Source: an uncultured Eubacteriales bacterium | Lineage (GTDB): Bacteria; Bacillota; Clostridia; Oscillospirales; Oscillospiraceae | DNA length: 38,402 nt | Direction: 5' to 3' | Assembly: GCA_900547315.1 (NCBI GenBank) | Contig: URGI01000008.1 | Coordinates: 1 to 38,402 of the forward strand | Made by a program: the position numbers and the translations under genes | Shown here: piece after piece, positions 30,922 through 38,402 of the stretch | Layout: each line of letters begins with the position of its first letter | Numbering within the stretch: the stretch's first letter is position 1 | The notes under the pieces: generated by a model | Seen by the model: only the letters and a program-made list of their open reading frames with translations | What the model was told of the DNA's origin: nothing | Databases searched by the model: none

Positions 30922-32097
30922 TTACTTGATGTTGCCCTGGTAGTCAACAGTGATGGTCTGGACGGTGGGCTCGGTCTCGGTGTCGTTGGAGACGGTGATG
31001 GTGCCGTCGAACATTGCAGCGACGAGAGCGGCGTAGTCATCCTTGGTAAAGGTGTCGGACCACTGAGTGGACTCGTAGGGGATCTGGACATAGTTGGCTT
31101 CAACATCGGTGCCGGAGACGAGGCCGAGGGTATTGATCTTGCCTGCGTACTCTGCCCAGTTGTCATTGAGGATCAGCTCGCCGAGAATGGTCTTAACGGT
31201 GGGAGCAAGACCCTTCATAGCGGAGGTAACTGTCATGCCTTCGCCGTAAGCATCAATGGTGGGAGCCTGGTCAACGTCAACGCCGATGACCTTGCCGCCG
31301 ACCTTTGCAGCAGCCTCAGCAGCGGAGATGTAGATGCCGCCGCCGCAGGCAAAGACGACCTCAGTGCCGTTTGCATACCAGGTGTCCATGTAAGCGGTGA
31401 TGTCTGCATCGCCGGAGAACTGGTTGCCGTAGACATAGTTGAGGGTGACGTCTGCACCGAGTTCGGTTGCAGCAGCGTCAGCGCCCTGAACAAAGCCGTA
31501 GCCGTAACGGACAACTGCGGGAACTGCCATGCCGCCGAGGAAGCCGAGCTTGGTGTAGCCGAGCTTAACAGCTGCATAACCGGCCATGTAGCCGCACAGC
31601 TCTTCCTGGTAGACAGCGCAGGTGACGTTCTCGGGGATCTGGTAATCGCCGAGGTCGCCCTGAGAGACGTCCAGAGCGATGAACTTGACATCGGGATAGA
31701 GGTCAGCGACCTGAGTGATGGTCTCGCCAAAGGCGTAGCCGGGCATTACAACGACGTTGTAGCCGTCTGCGACAGCTGCGTCGACCATTGCAACGCGCTC
31801 TGCGGTGGAGTCGCCTGCGGGCTTGTAGTACTTGAAGTCAACGCCATTGGCTTCGCAGAACTCCTTGCAGCCTTCGTAGGTGGTCTGGTTGAAGGACTGG
31901 TCGGTGATGTCGCCGTAGTCGGTGATCATTGCGACCTTATAAGTGGGAGCCTCTGGAGCGGCAGGAGTGCTGGACTCTGCGGCTTCGGGAGCCTTGCTCT
32001 CTTCTGCGGGCTTATTGCCGTCCGCCGGGGTGTTGCCGCAGGCGCACAGAGCAAAGACCATGCACAGAGCAAGAACGAGTGCGAGAATCTTCTTCAT
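30922..32097 (-). CDS. bmpA: BMP-family substrate-binding lipoprotein (nucleoside-type ABC transporter)
   Basis: 391 residues. A lipoprotein signal ends LCAC (Cys20), a Pro/Glu/Ala-rich linker follows, and the rest is a periplasmic-binding-type BMP domain (AMITDYGDITDQSFNQTTYEG, NVVVMPGYAFGE, FIALDVSQGD, FACGGGIYISAAEAA, VIGVDVDQAP). BMP proteins of this group bind purine or pyrimidine nucleosides. GGAGG precedes ATG 32097. Its permease operon is on the opposite strand at 34464-38094, beyond deoD, udk and tdk. deoD lies upstream on the same strand (142 bp), so part of its transcripts may come from there. Confidence 0.92.
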   Translation of the reverse strand: MKKILALVLALCMVFALCACGNTPADGNKPAEESKAPEAAESSTPAAPEAPTYKVAMITDYGDITDQSFNQTTYEGCKEFCEANGVDFKYYKPAGDSTAERVAMVDAAVADGYNVVVMPGYAFGETITQVADLYPDVKFIALDVSQGDLGDYQIPENVTCAVYQEELCGYMAGYAAVKLGYTKLGFLGGMAVPAVVRYGYGFVQGADAAATELGADVTLNYVYGNQFSGDADITAYMDTWYANGTEVVFACGGGIYISAAEAAAKVGGKVIGVDVDQAPTIDAYGEGMTVTSAMKGLAPTVKTILGELILNDNWAEYAGKINTLGLVSGTDVEANYVQIPYESTQWSDTFTKDDYAALVAAMFDGTITVSNDTETEPTVQTITVDYQGNIK

Positions 32098-32132
32098 GTT
32101 TTTTCCTCCATAAAAATTTTTGGATAACATCC

Positions 32133-32146
32133 GTACGATTTCGTAC
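32133..32146. promoter_or_regulatory. 14-bp palindrome at the bmpA transcription start
   Basis: GTACGA-TT-TCGTAC, a perfect palindrome 8 bp downstream of the -10 box, covering the expected start point. It is a probable repressor operator; the regulator is not in the window. Confidence 0.55.
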
Positions 32147-32153
32147 AGCATAC

Positions 32154-32183
32154 ATTATAGCACGTACTCCGTTATCAAATCAA
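32154..32183 (-). promoter_or_regulatory. Promoter of bmpA
   Basis: Minus strand TTGATT (32183-32178), 18-bp spacer, TATAAT (32159-32154), with a 57-bp leader. Confidence 0.65.
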
Positions 32184-32239
32184 GGCCATAATTGACGAAA
32201 ACTGTTAATTTCTATGACTATTCCGTAAAAATTACGCTT

Positions 32240-32968
32240 TTATTTCGACGCCATCTTCGCCGCGGTGTCCAGCGCGATCTCGATCATCTGCGTCAGCGAC
32301 TCCTGCCTGTCCTCCGGGCTGAGCGCTTCGGGGCGGTAGAGGTGGTCGGAAACGGTGCAGATGCAGAGCGCGCGCTTTCCGGCGTAGGCGGCGTTCATGT
32401 AAAGTCCCGCGGCCTCCATCTCGACGCCGAGCACACCCATGCGCTTCCACGCGTCGTTGCGGTTCCAGCCGTCGGCGGAATAGAAATTATCCGAGGAGAG
32501 GAGATTGCCGACCTTCATGTCCACGCCGTGATCCCGCGCGGCTTCGACCGCGGTGGAGAGCAGGGTGTAGTCCGCGATGGGGGCGAAGGTGCCGCCGAGG
32601 TTGAACTGCTGGCCGTAGTTGGAGTTAGTGCAGGCCCCCTGACCGGCGATGATGTCCATCAGCTTCAGCTCGTCGCTCAGCGCGCCGGCGGAGCCGATGC
32701 GGATGATGTTGTCCACATCGTAGAAATTGAACAGCTCCCAGCTGTAAATACTGATGGCGGGGATACCCATGCCGGAGGCCATCACCGTCACGGGGACGCC
32801 CTTCCATGTGCCGGTGTGTCCCTGAACGCCGCGGACGTTATTGACAAGGCGGGCATCGGTCAGGAAGTTCTCTGCAATGAACTTTGCGCGCAGCGGATCG
32901 CCGGGCATGAGAACGGTTTTTGCAATGTCTTCTTTCTTCGCGTTGTTATGTGCGGTAGGTATGGGCAT
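32240..32968 (-). CDS. deoD: Purine-nucleoside phosphorylase, DeoD type
   Basis: 242 residues. It splits purine (deoxy)nucleosides into base and (deoxy)ribose-1-phosphate. Signature segments: MPGDPLRAKFIAENFL, GTWKGVPVTVMASGMGIPA with SIYSWELF, IRIGSAGAL, VLGVEMEAAGLY and CTVSDHL. Start ATG 32968 with AAGGAGG; the longer frame to 33004 lacks a ribosome binding site. It precedes bmpA on the same strand, consistent with uptake followed by phosphorolysis. Confidence 0.95.
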   Translation of the reverse strand: MPIPTAHNNAKKEDIAKTVLMPGDPLRAKFIAENFLTDARLVNNVRGVQGHTGTWKGVPVTVMASGMGIPAISIYSWELFNFYDVDNIIRIGSAGALSDELKLMDIIAGQGACTNSNYGQQFNLGGTFAPIADYTLLSTAVEAARDHGVDMKVGNLLSSDNFYSADGWNRNDAWKRMGVLGVEMEAAGLYMNAAYAGKRALCICTVSDHLYRPEALSPEDRQESLTQMIEIALDTAAKMASK

Positions 32969-33003
32969 AAGAATCCTCCTTGTTATGATTATTCTCTTTT
33001 TCA

Positions 33004-33031
33004 ATTATACCGCGAAAACCGTAAAAGTCAA
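33004..33031 (-). promoter_or_regulatory. Promoter of deoD
   Basis: Minus strand TTGACT (33031-33026), 16-bp spacer, TATAAT (33009-33004). Confidence 0.65.
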
Positions 33032-33032
33032 A

Positions 33033-33061
33033 TTGAAACCTGAGCCTGCATGTGTTAAAAT
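33033..33061 (+). promoter_or_regulatory. Promoter of udk-tdk
   Basis: TTGAAA (33033-33038), 17-bp spacer, TAAAAT (33056-33061), 32 bp before the ATG of udk. It starts one base beyond the divergent deoD -35 box, so the two promoters are back to back. Confidence 0.65.
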
Positions 33062-33093
33062 GAGTCGAAAGAAAAAACCGAAAGGATAAAATC

Positions 33094-33711
33094 ATGGATA
33101 TAATGGTAATCGGCATCGCCGGCGGCACCGGCAGCGGCAAGACCACCATCACAAAAAAGCTCGTCCAGCGCTTCGGCGGGGACGTTTCCGTGATCTATCA
33201 CGACAATTATTATAAGGCGCACCACAATATGCCCTACGAGGAGCGGGCAAAGCTCAACTATGACCACCCGGATTCCTTCGACACGGACATGCTCATTGAG
33301 GATCTCAAGCAGCTCCGCGCCGGGCACAGTATCAAGTGTCCGGTCTACGACTACTCAATCCATGACCGCACCGACCGTACCATTACGGTGAAGCCGGCGA
33401 GAGTCATCATAGTAGAAGGTATTCTCATTTTCCAGAGCAAAGAGCTATGTGACCTTATGGATATCAAAATATACGTCGACACCGACGCGGACGTGCGCAT
33501 CCTGCGCCGCATTGTACGCGACGTGCGTGATCGCGGCCGCAGCCTTGACAGCGTGGTGAACCAGTATCTCACAACGGTGAAGCCGATGCACGAGCAGTTC
33601 GTTGAGCCGAGCAAGCGCAATGCGGATATCATCATCCCGGAGGGCGGCTATAATCAGGTCGCGCTCGAAATGGTAGTGGAGCGCGTGCGGGCGCATCTCG
33701 GCACGAAGTGA
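33094..33711 (+). CDS. udk: Uridine kinase
   Basis: 205 residues, the normal length of uridine/cytidine kinase. P-loop GIAGGTGSGKTT at residues 7-18, HDNYYKAHHNMPYEER for nucleoside binding, NYDHPDSFDTDML, and the lid-region sequence RRIVRDVRDRGRSL. It phosphorylates uridine and cytidine for pyrimidine salvage. AAAGGA precedes the ATG. Followed by tdk after 9 bp. Confidence 0.95.
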   Translation: MDIMVIGIAGGTGSGKTTITKKLVQRFGGDVSVIYHDNYYKAHHNMPYEERAKLNYDHPDSFDTDMLIEDLKQLRAGHSIKCPVYDYSIHDRTDRTITVKPARVIIVEGILIFQSKELCDLMDIKIYVDTDADVRILRRIVRDVRDRGRSLDSVVNQYLTTVKPMHEQFVEPSKRNADIIIPEGGYNQVALEMVVERVRAHLGTK

Positions 33712-33720
33712 GGAGAAGAG

Positions 33721-34299
33721 ATGGCAAAGCTATATTTCAAGTACGGCGCCATGGGCTCGTCGAAGTCCGCGCAGGCGCTGATAACGCAGTTTAACTATGA
33801 GGAGCTGGGCATGACGGTCTGGCTCATAAAGCCTAGCATCGACACGCGCGACGGCGCGGACATCATCCGCAGCCGCATCGGGCTTCAGCGCAGCGCGCAG
33901 ATAATCACGCCGGAGCAGAACGTTGCGGATGAGTATCACGCCGCCGGGAAATACGACGTCATTATCGCGGATGAGGCACAGTTCTTCACTCCGGAGCAGA
34001 TAGACCAGCTCCGCGGTATCGTCGATAACGAGGACGTCCCCGTTCTGTGCTTCGGCCTGCGGACTGACTTTCTGACTCACTGCTTCCCCGGCTCGCAGCG
34101 GCTTCTGGAGCTGGCAGACTCGATAACCGAGATAAAGACCGTCTGTGCCTGCGGCCGCAAGGCGACTGTGAACGCCCGCATCGGCGAGGACGGGCACATC
34201 ATAACGCAGGGCGATCAGGTGTTCCTCGGCGGCAACGACAGCTATGTCGCCATGTGCCATAAGTGCTGGGCGGACAAGATAAAAGCCCAACAGAAATAA
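33721..34299 (+). CDS. tdk: Thymidine kinase (TK1 type)
   Basis: 192 residues. It phosphorylates thymidine to TMP. P-loop YGAMGSSKSAQAL (8-20), Walker B-like VIIADEAQFF, CFGLRTDF with the base-binding loop, and a structural zinc site formed by CACGRKA and CHKCW at the C-terminus. AGGAG lies six bases before the ATG. Cotranscribed with udk, then terminated at 34325-34347. Confidence 0.95.
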   Translation: MAKLYFKYGAMGSSKSAQALITQFNYEELGMTVWLIKPSIDTRDGADIIRSRIGLQRSAQIITPEQNVADEYHAAGKYDVIIADEAQFFTPEQIDQLRGIVDNEDVPVLCFGLRTDFLTHCFPGSQRLLELADSITEIKTVCACGRKATVNARIGEDGHIITQGDQVFLGGNDSYVAMCHKCWADKIKAQQK

Positions 34300-34324
34300 C
34301 GGCTGCGCAATTCCGCTCGGACAT

Positions 34325-34347
34325 AAAAAATCCGGGCGGGATTTTTT
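34325..34347. terminator. Short terminator after tdk
   Basis: AAAAAATCC, GGGCG loop, GGATTTTTT. The stem is A/T dominated with only two G-C pairs, so it may be leaky and permit some read-through into the ABC operon. Confidence 0.6.
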
Positions 34348-34380
34348 ATGCATTATCCGACGGTTTTTGCATAATTCTAT

Positions 34381-34409
34381 TTGTAATTTGCAGGGCGCTG
34401 TATTATAAT
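34381..34409 (+). promoter_or_regulatory. Promoter of the nucleoside ABC transporter operon
   Basis: TTGTAA (34381-34386), 17-bp spacer, TATAAT (34404-34409), about 55 bp before the start codon of the ATPase gene. Confidence 0.7.
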
Positions 34410-34463
34410 GAAGTATCAATCGTTTTTCGACTTTGGTACACACATTTAGGGAGGTAGGGACTG

Positions 34464-36002
34464 TTGGAGACTCCATATGCAATAGAGATGCTTCACATCA
34501 CCAAGCGATTCCCCGGTATCGTCGCCAACGACGATATCACGCTTCAGCTCAGGAGGGGTGAGATTCACGCTCTGCTCGGCGAGAACGGCGCGGGCAAATC
34601 GACTCTGATGAGCGTGCTTTTCGGCCTGTATCAGGCTGAGGAGGGCATCATCAAAAAAGACGGCGTCGAGGTTCAGATCAAGGACCCGAACGACGCCAAC
34701 GCCCTCGGCATCGGCATGGTGCATCAGCACTTCAAGCTGGTCGAGTGCTTCTCCGTGCTCGACAACATCATTCTCGGCGTTGAGCCGAACAAGCACGGCT
34801 TCCTGCAGAAGCAGGAGGCGCGGGAAAAGGTTATGGCGCTGTCCGAAAAATACGGCCTCGCCATCGATCCGGACGCACTTATCGAGGACATCACCGTCGG
34901 TATGCAGCAGCGCACCGAGATACTTAAGATGCTCTACCGCGACAACGAGATACTCATCTTCGACGAGCCGACCGCCGTGCTCACCCCGCAGGAGATCGAC
35001 GAACTGATGCAGATAATGAAGAACCTCTCCGCCGAAGGCAAGAGCATACTCTTCATTTCCCACAAGCTCAACGAGATCATGTCCGTCGCGGACAGAGTCA
35101 CCGTTCTGCGCAAGGGCAAATGCATCGGCACCGTCAACGTCAAGGACACGACCAAAGAAGAACTCAGCCGCATGATGGTCGGCCGCGACGTCGAATTCGT
35201 CGTACATAAGGACGAGGCCAAGCCCGGCGACGTTGTGCTCAGCGTCAAGGAGATGACCGTCGCCTCCAAGGTGCACCACAACAACGCCGTCAAGGGCGTG
35301 TCGTTCGACGTGCACGCGGGCGAGATCGTCTGCATCGCCGGTATTGACGGCAACGGCCAGACCGAGCTCGTCTACGGCATCACCGGACTTGAGCCGGTGA
35401 AGTCCGGACACGTCGAGCTCTGCGGCCACGATATCACACATCTTCCCATCCGCAAGCGCTCGCTTCTGGGCATGAGCCACATTCCGGAGGACAGGCACAA
35501 GCACGGCCTTGTGCTCGACTACCCGCTTGAATACAACATGATCCTTCAGCGCTACTTTGAGCCGGAGTTCACCGGCAAGGGCGGCTTCCTGAAGCGCCCC
35601 GCCATCCGCGCTTATGCCGACAGGCTCATCGAGCAGTACGACGTGCGTTCCGGTCAGGGCGCGGTCACGATTGCGAGAAGCATGTCCGGCGGCAACCAGC
35701 AGAAAGCCATCGTCGCCAGAGAGCTCGACAAGAAGCCGAAGCTCCTCGTCGCCGTTCAGCCGACGCGCGGGCTGGACGTCGGCGCGATAGAGTATATTCA
35801 CCGGCAGCTGGTCGCCACGCGCGACGCGGGCGGCGCAGTGTTGCTCGTCTCGCTGGAGCTGGACGAAGTCATGAACGTTTCCGACCGTATTCTGGTCATG
35901 TACGAGGGTGAGATCGTCGGCGAGCTTGACCCGAAGAAGACCACGGTGGAAGAGCTTGGCCTGTACATGGCAGGCGCGAAGAGGGAGGCTAAGAAAGCAT
36001 GA
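34464..36002 (+). CDS. ABC transporter ATP-binding protein, two-domain, nucleoside type (NupO-like)
   Basis: 512 residues with two fused nucleotide-binding domains. Domain 1 has Walker A GENGAGKST (39-47), a degenerate signature ITVGMQQRTE and Walker B LIFDEPTAVLTPQE. Domain 2 has a degenerate Walker A GIDGNGQTEL (293-302, Lys absent), signature MSGGNQQK and AVQPTRGLD. This asymmetry is usual for sugar/nucleoside importers of this class. The start is a TTG at 34464, with GGGAGG nine bases upstream; the next ATG (34488) would cut into the conserved N-terminus. It overlaps the first permease by four bases (ATGA). Confidence 0.93.
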   Translation: METPYAIEMLHITKRFPGIVANDDITLQLRRGEIHALLGENGAGKSTLMSVLFGLYQAEEGIIKKDGVEVQIKDPNDANALGIGMVHQHFKLVECFSVLDNIILGVEPNKHGFLQKQEAREKVMALSEKYGLAIDPDALIEDITVGMQQRTEILKMLYRDNEILIFDEPTAVLTPQEIDELMQIMKNLSAEGKSILFISHKLNEIMSVADRVTVLRKGKCIGTVNVKDTTKEELSRMMVGRDVEFVVHKDEAKPGDVVLSVKEMTVASKVHHNNAVKGVSFDVHAGEIVCIAGIDGNGQTELVYGITGLEPVKSGHVELCGHDITHLPIRKRSLLGMSHIPEDRHKHGLVLDYPLEYNMILQRYFEPEFTGKGGFLKRPAIRAYADRLIEQYDVRSGQGAVTIARSMSGGNQQKAIVARELDKKPKLLVAVQPTRGLDVGAIEYIHRQLVATRDAGGAVLLVSLELDEVMNVSDRILVMYEGEIVGELDPKKTTVEELGLYMAGAKREAKKA

Positions 36003-37153
36003 AGCGTATTATGAAAAACAGCGCGGTGCAGTCTCTGCTTGCATCCCTCGCATGTATCATCGTCGGCCTGCTGATCGGCTACATAGTCCTGCTGTTCATC
36101 AACCCCGCCGGCGCGTGGGACGCGATACTCACCGTTATCAAGAACTTTTTCTATTACCCCAGCAAGCCCGCTGCGCTCAAATATTTCGGCAGCACGCTGG
36201 TAAAAACCGTTCCTCTGATGCTGTGCGGCCTGTCCGTTCTGTTCGCGTATAAGGTCGGCCTGTTCAATATCGGTGCCGCCGGCCAGTACGTCGCCGGCGC
36301 GGGCGCGGCACTGTATCTGGCGCTGGCGCTGAATCAGCCGTGGTACGTCTGCGTCATCGGCGCAATGCTCGCCGGCGCGGTGCTCGGCGCAATCTCCGGC
36401 GCGCTGAAATCCTACTGCAACGTCAACGAGGTCATCTCCTGCATCATGCTCAACTGGATAAGCCTCTATGTTGTCAACATGATCCTCACGACCGTCAAGG
36501 AGACCACCAGCCCCTACACCTTCACTCTTTCCAGCACCAATCCTGCCGCGCTGATACCGAGCCTCGGCCTCGGAAAGCTCTTCAGCAACAACCAGTATGT
36601 CACGATCGCGCTGCCGATAGCGCTCCTTGTGTCCATACTTATCTGGGTTGTGCTTGAAAAGACCAAGTTTGGCTATGAGCTGCGCGCGACCGGCAACAAC
36701 AAAAACGCCGCGAAATACTGCGGCATGAACGAGAAGAGAAACATCATCCTCACGATGGTCATCGCGGGCGCGCTCGCTGGTCTCGGCGCGGCGCTGCTGT
36801 TCCTCACCGGATTTGAGCAGTGGCAGTGCAGCCAGTCCTCCGTGCCGACCATGGGCTTCAACGGCATCGCCGCCGCCTTCCTCGGCGGTCTGAACCCCAT
36901 CGGCAACATCTTCTCCTCCTACTTCATACAGCACATCACGAACGGCGGAGCATACGTCGACAAGACTATGTACTGCGCCCAGATCTCCGACCTGATATCG
37001 GCCATCATCATCTATCTGTGCGGCTTCGTCGCCTTCTTCAAGTACTTCATCAACAACTGCATCGACCGCAGCGAGGAGCGCAAAGCGCATAAAAAGGCCG
37101 CGGAGGACGCCGCCGAAAAAGCCGGCGCTATCAAGGAAGGAGGTAACAAGTAA
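35999..37153 (+). CDS. ABC transporter permease, nucleoside type (NupP-like)
   Basis: 384 residues with about nine to ten hydrophobic segments of the BPD-transp-2 family. VLFAYKVGLFNIGAAGQYVAGA and FGYELRATGNNKNAAKYCGM are the typical loops, the second being the ATPase-coupling region. The C-terminus carries a charged, Ala/Lys-rich cytoplasmic tail of about 35 residues. Translationally coupled to the ATPase gene by an ATGA overlap and to the next permease by TAATG. Confidence 0.92.
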   Translation: MKRIMKNSAVQSLLASLACIIVGLLIGYIVLLFINPAGAWDAILTVIKNFFYYPSKPAALKYFGSTLVKTVPLMLCGLSVLFAYKVGLFNIGAAGQYVAGAGAALYLALALNQPWYVCVIGAMLAGAVLGAISGALKSYCNVNEVISCIMLNWISLYVVNMILTTVKETTSPYTFTLSSTNPAALIPSLGLGKLFSNNQYVTIALPIALLVSILIWVVLEKTKFGYELRATGNNKNAAKYCGMNEKRNIILTMVIAGALAGLGAALLFLTGFEQWQCSQSSVPTMGFNGIAAAFLGGLNPIGNIFSSYFIQHITNGGAYVDKTMYCAQISDLISAIIIYLCGFVAFFKYFINNCIDRSEERKAHKKAAEDAAEKAGAIKEGGNK

Positions 37154-38094
37154 TGGTACTTCTGCTTCAATACACGCTTATTTTTGCTTCCGTTCTTGTC
37201 CTCGTCGCGCTGGGCGGCTGTTTCTCGGAGCACTCCGGCGTTATCAACATTGGCCTTGAAGGCATCATGGTCATGGGCGCGCTCGGCGGTGCGCTGGCGA
37301 TGAAGTTCCTGCCCGAAACCGTGCCCGCCGTAGTGATGATAATCGTCACCGTCGTCATGGCGATCGTCTTCGGCATGATATATTCGACGCTGCTCGGCCT
37401 CGCCTGCATCAATTTCAAGGCGGATCAGACCATCGTCGGTACCGCCATGAACATGCTCGGCACCGCCGCAGCGACGGTCATCGTCAAGGCGATGAACACC
37501 GCCGAAAGCCCCGACAACGTCTCCTCGACCATACAGTATATCAACGCGAAAAAGGCGTTTCTTGTGAACATCGGCAGCTTTGAGTTCAACTGGTTCATGC
37601 TGCTGGCCGTCATCGCGCTGGTGTGCAGCTTCATCACGCTGTACCGGACGCGCTTCGGTCTGCGCCTGATGGCCTGCGGCGAGCATCCGCAGGCGGCGGA
37701 CAGCGTCGGCATAAACGTCTATAAGATGCGCTGGGCGGGCGTGCTGATTTCCGGTCTGCTGGGCGGCCTCGGCGGCATAGTGTATATCACCGCAGGCGTC
37801 AGCGAGTGGAAATTTGAAAACGGTGTGGCCGGCTTCGGCTTCCTGTCGTTGGCTGTCATGATATTCGGCCAGTGGAAGCCCATCCGTATCGCGCTCGCGG
37901 CGCTGCTGTTCGGTATGTTCCGCGCGCTGTCGAACGTCTATACCGGCTTCGATTTTCTGACCGCGCTCAATATGCCCAGCACAGTATACAACATGCTCCC
38001 GTATATCATTTCGCTCATCGTGCTGGCCTTCACCTCCAAGAAGTCCCGCGCGCCGAAGGCGGAGGGCATCCCCTACGACAAGGGTTCGCGCTGA
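37153..38094 (+). CDS. ABC transporter permease, nucleoside type (NupQ-like)
   Basis: 313 residues, about eight to nine membrane segments, second permease of the same family: GVINIGLEGIMVMGALGG and FGLRLMACGEHPQAADSVGI (coupling loop). It pairs with the preceding permease to form the channel through which nucleosides bound by the BmpA-type lipoprotein enter. AAGGAGG precedes the ATG, which overlaps the previous stop by one base. Last gene of the operon. Confidence 0.92.
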   Translation: MVLLLQYTLIFASVLVLVALGGCFSEHSGVINIGLEGIMVMGALGGALAMKFLPETVPAVVMIIVTVVMAIVFGMIYSTLLGLACINFKADQTIVGTAMNMLGTAAATVIVKAMNTAESPDNVSSTIQYINAKKAFLVNIGSFEFNWFMLLAVIALVCSFITLYRTRFGLRLMACGEHPQAADSVGINVYKMRWAGVLISGLLGGLGGIVYITAGVSEWKFENGVAGFGFLSLAVMIFGQWKPIRIALAALLFGMFRALSNVYTGFDFLTALNMPSTVYNMLPYIISLIVLAFTSKKSRAPKAEGIPYDKGSR

Positions 38095-38114
38095 CCCGCG
38101 TATATGTGAAATTG

Positions 38115-38149
38115 AACACCCACGCTGCTTTTGCAGCGTGGGTGTTTTT
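38115..38149 (+). terminator. Terminator after the nucleoside ABC operon
   Basis: AACACCCACGCTGC, TTTT loop, GCAGCGTGGGTGTT then TTTG: a 14-bp perfect stem. Confidence 0.9.
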
Positions 38150-38402
38150 GTGTGGTGCGAGTTTAAACAGGACGGCATAGCGGCCGTCCCGCTTTACGTT
38201 ATGCACAGCATGAAAATCGGCACACCAGACAAAAACAACCTGTCATTGCCCCTAAAGGGACTAGGCGGCAAATTAATGAATCGTGGTATGCCGCCGGCGC
38301 GAGACCAGTGCGCAAACTTAAGTGAGCATCCAAATCTTTGATTTGGCTAATGCGAACTTGCACCTCAGGCGGGTCGTGGCAATCCGCATCCCCTTTACAC
38401 AG
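38150..38402. repeat. Gene-free stretch of nested palindromic intergenic repeats
   Basis: No coding frame is credible here. Stems seen: GGACGGC/GCCGTCC (38170-38176, 38183-38189), GGCGGCA/TGCCGCC (38264-38270, 38289-38295), CCAAATC/GATTTGG (38330-38336, 38340-38346), the last enclosed by a longer imperfect pair (GTGC...GCAT against ATGC...GCAC, about 38308-38361). On the minus strand GGATTGCCACGACC and CACTGGTCTCGC occur, apparently pieces of one palindromic repeat split by other insertions. The window ends inside or just beyond it. Confidence 0.55.

Noticed and set aside
38150..38402. Group II intron 5' end or IscB/TnpB-associated RNA after the terminator
   Set aside because: Location just after a terminator and GTGTG at the junction fit a IIC intron, but the conserved domain I sequences are not recognisable and no associated ORF is in view.

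Overview
The window looks like a chromosomal segment of a GC-rich anaerobic Firmicute of class Clostridia, most likely an Oscillospiraceae/Ruminococcaceae-type gut bacterium. The grounds are strong AGGAGG-type ribosome binding sites, an Rnf electron-transport operon, a LysM-GH18 spore-cortex-type hydrolase, ECF-type vitamin and queuosine-precursor S components, and a TPP riboswitch. No rRNA or tRNA gene was seen. The assignment rests on gene content alone.

Layout. 1-411: end of an IS3-family element, cut by the window edge. 442-2588: a spore-lytic-type glycosidase and two AT-richer membrane genes. 2589-3194: a promoter followed by a 373-bp MITE-like element in front of pepF. 5052-12721: housekeeping and metabolic genes (thioredoxin-domain YyaL family, a divergent metallo-beta-lactamase fold protein behind a second, 84-bp MITE-like copy, a PLP aminotransferase, an FlK-type thioesterase, a GH13 amylase, an M42 peptidase, a DivIVA-like coiled coil). 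12789-16043 (minus): rpmH-rnpA-yidD-yidC-jag-acpP, the ribosome/RNase P/insertase cluster, but without dnaA upstream. 16221-20307: a flavodoxin/ferredoxin protein divergent from a TetR regulator, a dCMP deaminase, queH-queT and galU. 20317-21176: TPP riboswitch and thiT.

21285-28299 is the most striking region: a single-direction operon of a duplicated-domain lipoprotein, an ApbE lipoprotein (flavin transferase) and rnfC-D-G-E-A. It has no rnfB, the ferredoxin-oxidising subunit that closes the canonical rnfCDGEAB cluster, and its RnfG is about twice the usual length with two FMN-binding-like halves, only the second of which keeps the canonical SGAT flavinylation motif. Together with the extra lipoprotein this suggests a remodelled Rnf-like flavoprotein complex, or an Rnf whose RnfB is encoded elsewhere.

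28300-38149: tex and a CsaA-like gene, then a nucleoside uptake and salvage block: deoD and a BmpA-type lipoprotein on the minus strand, udk, tdk and a NupOPQ-type ABC transporter on the plus strand. The lipoprotein is physically separated from its presumed permease operon and has its own promoter with a 14-bp palindrome at the start site. 38150-38402 holds no gene, only nested palindromic intergenic repeats that run off the window.

Regulatory signals are unusually readable: many near-consensus sigma-A promoters with 16-18 bp spacers, a fully overlapping face-to-face promoter pair (17041-17070), a promoter whose -10 box lies inside a terminator stem (before rpmH), and a promoter placed so that queH would be leaderless.
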